DNA from: Clitopilus passeckerianus
Lineage: Eukaryota; Basidiomycota; Agaricomycetes; Agaricales; Entolomataceae
Assembly: GCA_944990035.1 (NCBI GenBank)
Contig: CALYLX010000083.1
Location: forward strand, 1-64,000
Length of the DNA: 64,000 nucleotides
Direction of reading: 5' to 3'
Shown here: positions 33,938 to 43,521 of the stretch, piece after piece
Position numbering within the stretch: position 1 is the stretch's first letter
How the letters are laid out: each line of letters starts with the position of its first letter
Notes under the pieces: generated by a model
What the model was told of the DNA's origin: nothing
Seen by the model: only the letters and a program-made list of their open reading frames with translations
Database searches by the model: none
Translations under genes and position numbers: made by a program

Positions 33938-36330
33938 ATGCCTCGACGTTCCTTGACACCTATCTCTCTGGACCCCGTTGACTGGCCACCTTCCAAGGCG
34001 GACCGTAGAATTCTACGAAAACACTCCTACGAGGCGTACCAGAGAATGGATACAGCGGACCAACTGCGAGAGTCAATCACGGTGCTAGAACAGGTTCTTT
34101 CAACGTCCGTGAGATATCCGGAAGAATTGGATGGAGATGAACTCCACGAGCTGTTATACGACGAAGAGATGAATGATACCTACTTGGCGAAACTTCTGTG
34201 GAAATGCTGGAGGATGGGATCTTTTGAGCCATGTAGAGAGTTCGATGGAAGGATGAAATGGTTGGTTGCAGACTCAGGTGTGTTGAAAACCTCAATCTCT
34301 CCAAAACTTTCACCTATCCTTCTGAACACCTAGACGTAGGCGGTCGCCCTTCGATAGCTGCCATCTTTGGTAGGCGTTCACGGCTCTACGAGGTCGATCC
34401 ATACCAAGAAGATTTGCGACGTGGCTACTCAATTTTTGCCACTCTCGGTCGACACTCTAGGGTGCGCGAGATCGATTTCGACAATGATTATTCCGACGGC
34501 GACGACTCGGATAGCCTCACGGACAGCTCAGAAGACTCGGGGTCTGATGATGAGGAGTCAAACGATGAATCAGAATCTGACGGCGACCCGTCCGGAGAGG
34601 ATGACTCTGAACGAGAAGATCCTACTTCTAGCAGCGACGAGGATGAAGAAAGCAATGGCGGCCGCGAATATAGCGCCCCAATGAGAAATGAATCCTCGGA
34701 CAGCCGCCAGAACTTCATTAAACAGGAAATTCAGCCTTCCGACGTGGACTCGGATGAGGGCAGCCAGGTCAGAATACAAGGAGTATTGAGTCAAGCTTCC
34801 AATGCGTCTGAGCCTACAAGAGCACCTCCCCGGCCTGTACGCCCAGGAGAAATCCCTACTATGCGTCCTCAAGAAGAAACCAAAGGAGGTAAATATGCTA
34901 CAGTTTTCTGTGTTCGTGCGCTGACCGTCATCTGAAGCACCTCGGAATGTTGCCCCGCACGTCTCCGTTGCACATGGGGTACCGAGTGCCATTGTCGACG
35001 AAACCCTAGCTGTGAACCCCCTTCTCTCTATCACTCTCGATAGGGGCTCTGTAAGCCAAGCTTTCAGCCCCTCAGGTTTGTCCCAGCTAGCCGACGAGAT
35101 TACCACTGACGCCTCCACGCCCGAAGGTGAGTAATGATTTATCCTGTCCTGCCTGAATAGACCTTGCTGAGGCAACGCTTCCTTCGGAAAGAAGTGGCCG
35201 AGTCGGCACTTTCAGATCTATTCTTAACTGGTTCTGCGAATACCACCAACTCAAGACGTCCAGGTACGTGTGGCATTCTCGTCAGCAAATTTGACTTCTA
35301 ATGGAACAATAGAGAATGACGAACCCCATCTAACAGTTCTCAGTATTGCAAGTTCTGTGGATACGTTGGACTTTTATGCTGAAGACCGACCCACGGAAAC
35401 CCATTCGCACCCCGGACGTACACCTAACAAGGACCCGCTATCTCGTGTTCCAGAGTTAACACCGGACCGGATTCGAGTAATGCCTTCAAATGCTCATTCG
35501 AGGGGTGTATCGGAGTCTAAGCCTGAAAGTACGTTCCCAGATATGCTGCAACCATCGAGCACTTTGTAACGAAAATCTTTGTAGAATCCACCAGTCCTCG
35601 TCTAGGCTCACCAGTACCAGTCGAGAGGCTGGTCCTTTCTGTCGATATTGCCGCAAAGAACGAGAAAAGCTCGGCAGCAAGCCTCAGTCCGGGCACGACA
35701 ATGTCGCCAGACATGCCAGGAATGTGGAAAGCTGAGAACGACAGCGTAACAAGAGGTAGTCTTCTCCGGCCCTACTTCATAACGAAGTTGACCGTTCTCC
35801 ACGCAGAGATGCAGGAATCGGGCTTGACAAGGCACCTAGTGCTTCCGTCGGTGATCCCAAATGCATCGAGCAACACTATCGGGGAGTCAACTTTGACCGA
35901 CTACGAAGAGCAAGTTGAAGCTTTCAATCAAGTCGTCGAACAGGGGCTGAGGATGCTACCACGGGAGTTCGGGCCCGTCTATTCTGAATCTGTAGACGAC
36001 AGCGACGACTTGTCCGAAGCTGCTGAAGAGCTTCTGAGAGAAATACGTGAGTGAAAACCTGCCATCATCACTGTACAATGCTGAGAGCCACTTGCTTCAG
36101 TGACGCCTGGACCAACAGAAGTTATTCCACCTTTAGAGTGCACAAGCTTACCTTTCTGTGGTAGTTGGTGCCGAGCAAGACGGCGCACCATCTCCAGTGT
36201 TGGCCTTCATCCGGCCAACCTGTTCGTGAAGTGTGGCCGCACGCCTATACCCATCTCCGTACCTTCGGGGAAGGCTCAGAAGGGCCCACCTCTGTTCAGT
36301 CTCGACGGAGTCATGATGGACTTCTCATAG
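33938..36330 (+). CDS. Acidic 670-residue orphan protein
   Basis: Eight exons: 33938-34277, 34334-34888, 34938-35126, 35192-35263, 35313-35528, 35585-35755, 35807-36046, 36101-36330, all phase 1 at each junction. The N-terminus is basic then helical (MPRRSLTPISLDPVDWPP, LRESITVLEQVLSTS). Residues about 165-240 are a Ser/Asp/Glu-rich acidic tract (DSLTDSSEDSGSDDEESND) like those of histone-binding or nucleolar proteins. The middle is Ser/Thr/Pro-rich and probably disordered. Near the end is a short Cys cluster (CTSLPFCGSWC). The uniform intron phase suggests exon-shuffling-like growth or repeat expansion. The intron at 35756-35806 is 51 bp and in frame, so it could be retained. No domain recognised; function unknown. 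Confidence 0.65.
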
Positions 36331-38060
36331 TACTCGTGATTTCAGCAGGAGCGAAGTAACATGTACCATATTATGTATCCAACAAATGTTCGAGGTGTCT
36401 GTATACCGTGAGACTGAATCGCGAATAACGAGCTGGTCATAAGATAGGGAGAGGGGAAACGAGGAGCGGTATACGAAACGGTGTCAATCTTAACCAATTA
36501 AAAAAGATCGTATGGCATGAAAGACACTGCGCCGAAAAGAGAATGCATGTGAGGGACGGCGAAATAGTATGCCGCCCTCATTTGAGCCTGGGTATAGCCT
36601 GTACCCCGTGTCGATTCCCAATTTCCCACAAGGTCCGGTGACATAGCTCCTTGAGGTATACATTGCCTAGAAGGATGGTATAAGGACGAGGACGACGATG
36701 AACGCAGGAATACCCACCTTTCTTCCCTTCACCACCACCAGTGAGACTGTGGCAACGACGACATTGATGATCTTGAACAACCTTGACCATACTCCGAGGG
36801 ATGAGGGCATGCAAAGAGTACATGAAGCCGAAAGCTTGATTCGGGGAAACCATGGTCGGTGTCGTGAACGATGGTAGCGTCTTCATGTGCATCTTTGCTG
36901 ACGGTAGCGGTGACCAGACCACGCAACGTGGAGCGCCCAGAGCTTGCTGGAGCGACGAGCAACAGTGACTGAGCAGCATGCAAGCACCCATCACCAATTC
37001 CAGCAAACCCGACTTGAGCCACCTCGGCACTCCCGGCCACTGTACTGGACGATACCGCTCCCAAGTATTGACGGCGAGGATGGCGTTGGTCAAGGGAGAG
37101 TTGACGACATCGAGCAGTATGCTACTCCTCGCGGGCGCCCACAGCAGCAAAGCCATCTTCAGCGACCAACGCTTTCGGCTTCGACATCCGAGTCCCGACG
37201 CCTATCCAAATTATCCAAATGGGAGCCTAGCCGACTGTGGTGGAACGACTGGCCAACCACCACGAGAGGCGTCGCCCAGCTACATCCCGACATTGCCAAA
37301 CACCTTCTCTATACTCCTGCTCCCCCGACGCATGCACCAGTTTGGGCGAATACGGGAGGTGGCGATGCTGTGCAGCTCCAGTTGGCAACCAATCCACCAG
37401 TGAACGAGCTGACGGTCATCCTGCTGCCGAATACGCAGTTGTTGTCGGCGACGTGCTTGGAGCAATAAGTACTTTGACGAAGCGGGTGCATATGCCTGCA
37501 AGTGAAGATCACGAGGCAGCGGAAAACGGAATGGTCCATCGGGAACAGCTGCGGGGAAGCGAGGACTTATGGGTATGGGACAGCGTGTGGAAGGCACGTG
37601 CTGGGCTGTTGACGATATCAACGTGAGGGAGCTTTGGGGATCCAGTGGGAAGGAGGCGCGCAGATTCAGCCTACATCCCCAACCGAGTTGAAATTGGCGG
37701 CAGTGAAGCCAGGGGCAGTAGAAGCGGCCTAGGAGAGAGATAATGGATCAGTCAGCAGACGGCGGAAATATGAAGGACGCTGGGCATACCAGAGCGCTGC
37801 CTTGCGAGACTAGATAGGTGCAACTCTGTGGACTTTGTCGTCAATCGGGTTCCTTGTATGAAAATGTTCGTATGCATTCTCAGCCAAATTTATCGTTCCA
37901 TGGTGCGGGAGTAGTCACAGATCTCTTGAGCATTGTAGTAGTCTGGGAGGAGAAGACGATAAACGCTTTGCGGTGAGATGGTGGTCGTTCAGGTGCAAGG
38001 TCGCTTTGTTTGTGCATTCAGTTCATGCCAAACAATGAGCCGTGACGGTGTACATGTGTG
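36310..38060. repeat. Segmental duplication, copy B
   Basis: Counterpart of 31410-32990. The block begins inside the last codons of the acidic orphan gene (GTCATGATGGACTTC), so the 3' end of that gene is part of the duplicated unit, and copy A carries only that fragment. It ends near TGCCAAACAATGA at about 38027. Confidence 0.6.
36490..37735 (-). CDS. Membrane-anchored orphan gene, copy B (5' part unresolved)
   Basis: Three 3' exons are supported. One ends at 36851 and carries GLVTATVSKDAHEDATIVH and DTDH; 36791-36718 (74 nt) encodes the anchor RLFKIINVVVATVSLVVVK; 36666-36490 encodes a 58-residue tail rich in Arg, Ser and Phe. Introns are 59 and 51 bp. Upstream, a frame with a Cys/Trp pattern (SSFTGGLVANWSC, PVFAQTGACVGGAG) near 37310-37430 may be an extracellular domain, and an exon AASTAPGFTAANFNS may start near 37735, but I could not join these confidently. 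A single-pass membrane protein with an extracellular N-terminus is the best reading. No family recognised. Confidence 0.45.
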
Positions 38061-38320
38061 ACAGCGTGAACTACTTACTGTCGTATTAACTGCTGCTCGT
38101 CTGGAACTAGGCGATGGTGGAGAGAAAGAACGTCTAGGACGTAATCTAGCTGATCTGAGTAATGTTCGGGATAACCCGGTCATGCAACGTTAGGCCTTAG
38201 GCTCAGGCCCGTAGTTAGCTATACGTTTTCCATGAGGAAGGGCTTTTCGTAGCTGGCACGTATTTTGCAGGAACATATATACAGTTATAATCTTGACCTA
38301 TGTAGGCGACTTTACCTAGT

Positions 38321-39722
38321 TCAGCATAGCATTTTCCCCTGACGAGTGACGGTATCAGACAAAGTGATCGCAAGAAGACAGACGGCAAAATAGATCAACA
38401 TACTTGCATATCCCAACACACCGACGGACACTCCCTTACTCACAACGTTCTCGAACTGATGTGTACAGAGTGGGAACGTACTGGGAATCGCTTGGTTATC
38501 CCGGTCCGAGACGAACCGAAAACTGATAGAACACAGGTTCGGCCACAAAACGTCGTAGTTCTCGGCTATTTTCTGATCGAGCTCTAGGAAGTGCCTGCCG
38601 CACCAGTCCGTAAATACGTCCAGCATGTCATCCTCCCAAGTGAATGCGAACCGAAGAGTCTGAATTGAAATGGGTGGATGAAATGAGGTCATAAGGATCT
38701 CGCCTTCCTCGCCTTCTTCGTCAGTCATCTCAATCTGTACTACTAAGTCCTGAAACCAGAACGTCAAGTCTACAAGGACCTTACAGCTCTGAAAGGTATC
38801 AAGATCTGAGAGAACTAGTGTCTGCATCGGCTTCTCTGATAAAGGAGGAAGAAAAGATCAGACGAATCGCACCTTCATAGTTCCATATCTGCAATACCAG
38901 CTTCGTCAGCCAATTTGAAATGGCCGGCATAATGCTTTTGAAGACATATCTATAGCCGTTATCGTTGTCACAGTCGATTGCGAGAAAACGAAGTGAGCTC
39001 AGGTCGAAGAACTTTTCATGATCATCCCAGTTCGAATGAGTGCTCAGGCTTCCGTTACCAAGCCCGAATACAACCAACCGTTCCAAAGGCTGTGGCGAAT
39101 ATTCTGGTGGGCATTCCTCTGCCAAGTCGGATACGGGAGGGTCAAGGAAAGTATTATGAAGCTCTAAACTGCGTAGCGAGGGCGCACCCCTCAGTACACT
39201 GAGGTCAACGTCGAGACCATCTCCGAGCCGAAGATGCCGGAGATTGGCGAGGAATGGCATATCCTCGAGAACATCAAGCATCAGAAGCAAGTCTGGTGTG
39301 TTATTGTACCCAAAATGAATACGGTTGACGTCGACGTCTAGGCGAAGTTGGGTAATAGGTGAGGTGCGTAAGATGTGGAGAATTCCAGGTAACCTGTTTT
39401 CCCTGTCGGCCTGTGGTTGAGTCCTAGCTTGTTGACCACCTAACCCGGGGAGTGGAAGAGGAAAATCTAGCCCCAAAACATATAGCTCCTGGACGTAAGT
39501 AGCTAGCTGAGAATTTTCCGCTAGGGTCGACAGGAGCTCATCGAGGTTGAGACGGCCAGCGTCAATTACCAAACGTCGATAGATGAATCGCTGACTGGCC
39601 TGGCGAAACTGGCGATCTACTAGAGAGAGATTCATCAATGCATTGAAGTCGCTTGGCTCATCTAGATAAAGACATCGCGCGATGTTCTCGGCGAGATCGA
39701 GGGGGAACTTTGTGGCGCGCAT
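38321..39722 (-). CDS. F-box protein, LRR-like scaffold
   Basis: Two exons, 39722-38873 and 38835-38321, 454 residues. The start MRATKFPLDLAENIARCLYL opens an F-box-like motif (FNALMNLSLVDRQFRQASQRF). The rest has irregular leucine-rich strands typical of fungal F-box substrate receptors: TQLRLDVDVNRI, LRHLRLGDGLDVDLS, LRSLELHNT, LERLVVFGLGN, LRFLAIDCDND. The intron is only 37 bp, but without it the frame ends 24 codons later. The last 30 residues look like a membrane span, but a GTGAGT donor inside ENVVSKG suggests that part may be an unrecognised intron (acceptor CGTCAG/GGGAAA). Probably an SCF adaptor. Confidence 0.65.
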
Positions 39723-39988
39723 CCTGATCGGTGGTGGGTGTGTTAGCAATAGTTCTGACTCCGACGGCTTTCGGTTTTGTTCATTGGGCCCATCATCACA
39801 TGTTCTGGTTAGGCACCGGAACAAAACAAGGAAGAGTAAAGTTGGTTGTCTGATGCAATTGCGTAGCTCATAAATACAATGACGCTCATCTGACCCTTAG
39901 AAAGTCGACTTGATCGAGTTTACTGAGTTTACGATCGTAGGCGTAAACTTCGCAAAATAACCATACTTATGATCATACCTTCGATCAT

Positions 39989-40232
39989 CTAAGTCCAATG
40001 CAACGAGCTCTCCGACATTATCGCGAGCCGAGGTTTCCGACTCAAAGTGGAGTGAAGGCCAATGAAGTTATGATATTGAAAGGTAAAGCTGAGTTTCTGA
40101 AGTAGCTGTCGTTGGGCACGCACTCGGAAGTGGGAATCGACAAGGGATACATTCTTGAGACATGCCACTGATACCGTAGAGATAGTTGAGAATCTGGTCA
40201 ATTGTCTCGGGTGGCAAATCTGGAGCCGCCAT
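39989..40232 (-). pseudogene. F-box gene fragment with frameshift
   Basis: The start MAAPDLPPETIDQILNYL is a good F-box N-terminus, but the continuation (LKNVSLVDSHFRVRAQRQLL) is in another frame, and that frame stops after about 60 more residues. No intron signals bridge the change. It is a truncated, frameshifted relative of the F-box gene just to its left. Confidence 0.55.
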
Positions 40233-40249
40233 CTCTTTGTCCCTTAGTT

Positions 40250-41159
40250 TCGTCACTTTCTGTGGGGAGGAAACAAGGCCCAACCTCCATCATGCCGGAA
40301 TCGGACCGGTCCTCGTGGGGAAGGTTGCCTTCCCAATTCGGATTCTCATCCGATGACTTCGGGATCGGCCGGCTAGGGCACCTCACCCTCCTCAGGGTCG
40401 GAACAATTTGTTTCGCAACCTTCTGATTCGTCTTGCTTTACAATCCTGGGGAAGGAATGCACAAACACGAAGCTTGTGAGCTCGGAGACACACGCTAACG
40501 ACAGAACATGGAACTTGCTACATAACTGTTTCTCACTCCTTCATCGGATTCCTGAGGCGCTATCCCTGCCTTTCTTCCACCGGGATCGCCGTCTGCCACC
40601 AATACCACACCTCAAACACACAATCTCTTCTAATTTCTACAGGTCTAGCAGCACGGGGCCCGAAACGTAATTCCACAGGCGATATCTTAGACGGGCGCTG
40701 AAAACCGAATAACTCTGTGCTACAGCTGTACGTCCTCGATCATCCCGAGATGGCCGACACCTGCTTGCCCTCCAAATTGAACACATCCGGTGTCAAATCT
40801 CAAGCTGGGGCAATTGAGTTAGTTCTCCTTCGATCGACGGCTCTACCCCCGGACCAAATATATCTCTTCTAAGCCCCCCGAGGTACCCGAATGGCCTGGC
40901 ATTACGCGTTCACCGCCTTAGAATGCCCAAACCAGTCAGAGGAGCTATTGACAGAGAATAACATTCGTCAAGAAGTGAGCCCACTTCGCTTCACCCTTGG
41001 AGTTCTCGACTCGATTTGCTCCACCCTGTCATTCCGAGATGACCGAGTCCTATACTTCGAAGTTTGAGTGAAAGAGTATAAAACGAAAGACATGGTTAGT
41101 CTGGATTTTCATCGACTTGAGTTTTCCCTTTCCTTGACGCTCACCTCACCGAAGACAAC
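40250..41159. other. Intergenic, nothing recognised
   Basis: No gene. The right end holds the promoter of the ferritin-like gene: TATA-like GTATAAAACG at about 41078 and a CT-rich leader to the ATG at 41160. Confidence 0.45.
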
Positions 41160-42270
41160 ATGCAGTCGTTCCTCGCACTCATCTCCATCGTTCTCGCCGC
41201 TGTCTCCACCATTGCTCACCCAGTGAGGAGGGATGGAGGTATCGACGGTTCGTAGTATTCGTACTTATCACTTCGCCCAATACTGACGTCTTCCACGTAG
41301 ATACCGCCGTGCTCAACTTCGCTCTGACCCTGGAGCACCTCGAGTTCGCCTTCTACTCCCAAGGCCTCGCCAAGTTCGACCAGAACGCCTTCACAAGCGC
41401 AGGATTCCCAACCTTCGCCCGTGGTCGTTTCCAACAAATCGCAGAGCACGAGAAAGCACATGTCGACTTCTTGTCCAAAGCTCTCGGTGACAACGCAACC
41501 AAGCCTTGCGAGTACAATTTGTTCGTCATTTCCCTCCTTCTCTCCGTATTCATATGTCCTGACGACTATATGCGTCTTTTCTAGCCCGTACAACGACGTC
41601 AAAGGCTTCGTTGCACTCAGTCAAGCACTCGAGGGTGTCGGTGTGACTGCGTACGCCGGTGCTGCTCAGTTCATCACCAACAAGGACTACCTCACCGTAG
41701 CTGCAGTCGTCCTCACCACCGAGGCTCGCCACGCTGCATGGGTAGCTTCAGCCGTTAACAAGGTCGCTCCCTGGAGCGGTGCTCTCGACGTAAGTATCCT
41801 TCCCTTTGGCTCATTCCATCCCGATTCTAAGGACTACCCAACCTTAGGTTCCCCTGACACCAAACGAAGTCTACACTCTCGCAGGTGCCTTCATCAAATC
41901 CTGCCCATCTACCAACCCAACTCTCCCGGTCAAAGCCTACCCCTCCCTCGCCATCGCTCCCGCTTCCGGTGCCAAAGTCGTTCCAGGAAAGGCGGCTGCA
42001 TTCGCATTCACGCCCGCCGAAGGATCAAACATTACCTCCAGCAGCAAGCTATTCGTGGCGTTCTTCACCGGATTGGACAAGGTCTTCGCTCCCCTCACCG
42101 CGTCGAGTGATGGGAAGAAGTGGACGGCCACAGTTCCGGACACTTTGAGAGGCAGCGTGTATGCGGTTGTTTCGACCAGTGGAACAAGTGCGGTTGATGG
42201 TCAGGATATCGTTGCTGGACCTGGGATTCTCGATTTCGAGACTGATTCGAACGGAACCCTCATGCAGTGA
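41160..42270 (+). CDS. Secreted ferritin-like (Rds1-type) protein
   Basis: Four exons: 41160-41247, 41301-41520, 41585-41789, 41848-42270; 311 residues. Residues 1-20 are a signal peptide (MQSFLALISIVLAAVSTIAH) followed by a possible Kex2 site (PVRRDGG). The ferritin-like four-helix domain shows paired Glu/His motifs: LNFALTLEHLEFAFYSQGL, QQIAEHEKAHVDFLSKAL, and later TTEARHAAWVASA. The C-terminal 110 residues form a beta-rich module (FVAFFTGLDKVFAPL). The family (Rds1/PEN-like, ferritin-like domain) is induced by stress or sexual development in several fungi; a metal role is not shown. It appears intact, with a normal length. Confidence 0.88.
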
Positions 42271-42436
42271 TCGGACACTGATAGCTTATCGACACTTATT
42301 TCTCTTGTTTTGCCTAAGATACCCTAAATAACTGATCTTGTTCGAATAAAATGTGGTTTAATGCCTACTTTTCGCACTGTCGCCGGAGCTATGGATAGAT
42401 GAGGAGAAGCAAAATTATACAGATTCTTGAGCGTCA

Positions 42437-42505
42437 GAGCCTGACGGGGTTCGAACCCCCAATCTGACTGGTGCGATCAAACAATTTTACTATCTAGGGC
42501 GTGAT
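42437..42505 (-). other. tRNA-like remnant 1
   Basis: On the minus strand a GCCCTAG acceptor-like start and a TpsiC-like GGGGGTTCGAACCCC occur 40 nt apart, but acceptor strands pair poorly and no anticodon stem is convincing. Same strand and general layout as the three sequences to the right. Confidence 0.35.
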
Positions 42506-42697
42506 TCAATGTGCAAGAATCCATTCTTATTCAGCTTTCTTTAGCCCAGGGAAAGACGCCATTTCTACCCACCCTGAAACCCACTTACCCACTTGAGTCC
42601 ATGAAATGAATTTCTTCTAGTTGTGTCGGTGGCAGAATGAGGAGTAACGCTGATGTACATGTCCATACAAAAATAATTACCCGGATCGTTCCCGTAT

Positions 42698-42796
42698 ACC
42701 CCAAGGAGTGTTCGAACCTCCGTCCCATCTGTGACGGTCTGTCGCCAGTGCCTTCCCATGACCGCGATGTGACTTATCTAGCTAATCTACTGGCAC
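42698..42796 (-). other. tRNA-like remnant 2 (related to the tRNA-His candidate)
   Basis: On the minus strand: acceptor GTGCCAG, D-stem GATT/AGTC pairing, anticodon stem CATC/GATG with an insert of over 30 nt, and T-stem GGAGG against ACTCC with one mismatch. The 3' acceptor TTGGGGT pairs only partly. The arms GATT, CACATCG and GGAGGTTCGA are shared with the neighbouring tRNA, so this looks like a decayed paralogue. Confidence 0.4.
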
Positions 42797-42961
42797 ATGT
42801 AGGATCATCGACTGAGATGTTATACCCAGCTCGAACCGTTTGGCTTACTTGAAGAGTTATTAGGACATGTGAGGGAAATATCTCGAATCACTCTTGAAGT
42901 AGAAACCAAGCGATGTAGGGTCGGAAACACCGCGAAAAAAGTGTCGCTATATCTCAATCAG

Positions 42962-43054
42962 TGTCCTAGGGAGGAGTCGAACCTCCGGCTCATCGGAAGA
43001 TTGGCATCCGTTCCACACCACAACGATGTGATTTTACCCCTAATCGACTAGGAC
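42962..43054 (-). tRNA. tRNA-His (GTG) with a 21-nt intron, candidate
   Basis: 93 nt. Acceptor GTCCTAG pairs 7/7 with CTAGGAC, discriminator A. D-stem GATT/AATC pairs 4/4 with loop AGGGGTAAA. Anticodon stem CATCG/CGATG pairs 5/5. T-stem GGAGG/CCTCC pairs 5/5 with loop TTCGACT. The loop reads TTGTGG, giving anticodon GTG, with a 21-nt insert after position 37, the canonical intron site. The variable loop is 4 nt. The acceptor stem is unlike most eukaryotic tRNA-His, and it lies among decayed relatives, so function is uncertain although the cloverleaf is perfect. Confidence 0.6.
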
Positions 43055-43147
43055 TTGTAGATAGGACGGTTGGGGCGCATTATGTGGCGTAACGCCGGGA
43101 CACTCCCTCTAATAACGTGGGCAAAAACCTCCTGAAAGGAATGGCAC

Positions 43148-43233
43148 AGCCCCACACTGAGGATTCGAACTCGGTGTCTCCGGCGCACGGCTACATCGAT
43201 ATGGCAAAGGGATACCACTGAGCAACGTGGGCT
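43148..43233 (-). other. tRNA-like remnant 4
   Basis: Minus strand: start GCCCACG, a D-arm GCTCAGTGGTA close to standard tRNA D-arms, GAGTTCGAATCC in the T-arm position and a GTGGGGC end. The T-stem pairs in only three positions, and position 33 of the best anticodon loop is not T. Confidence 0.35.
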
Positions 43234-43521
43234 TCAATTGCAGAGATGTATAGTCAATTTCACGACAGGAAGGAAGTGAACAGCGCCAAGTTAAGATTTG
43301 GCAATATACGATATAATACGAACAATTATGACAGTCCGTGGTACAGGAGAGGATAGCGAAATAGATACGTAGTCCAGTCAAAGATTGTCCAAAACCGTTG
43401 TCCAAAACGATTGTGTAAAGTACAGGGCAATGCAGGTTATACAATAGTCCAACGAAGATGGAAAATATTATGAGCACAGGAAGCGAAATAATACGGGGCT
43501 TAGACATATTCAGCCTAGGCG

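Noticed and set aside
36944..37626. Plus-strand frames of 129-174 codons in duplication copy B
   Set aside because: The conserved anchor exon and intron signals are on the minus strand; plus-strand frames are not conserved between copies beyond what the DNA alignment gives.
38321..38420. Apparent C-terminal membrane span of the F-box/LRR-like protein
   Set aside because: It follows a strong GTGAGT donor and may be intron read-through, so not claimed as a membrane anchor.
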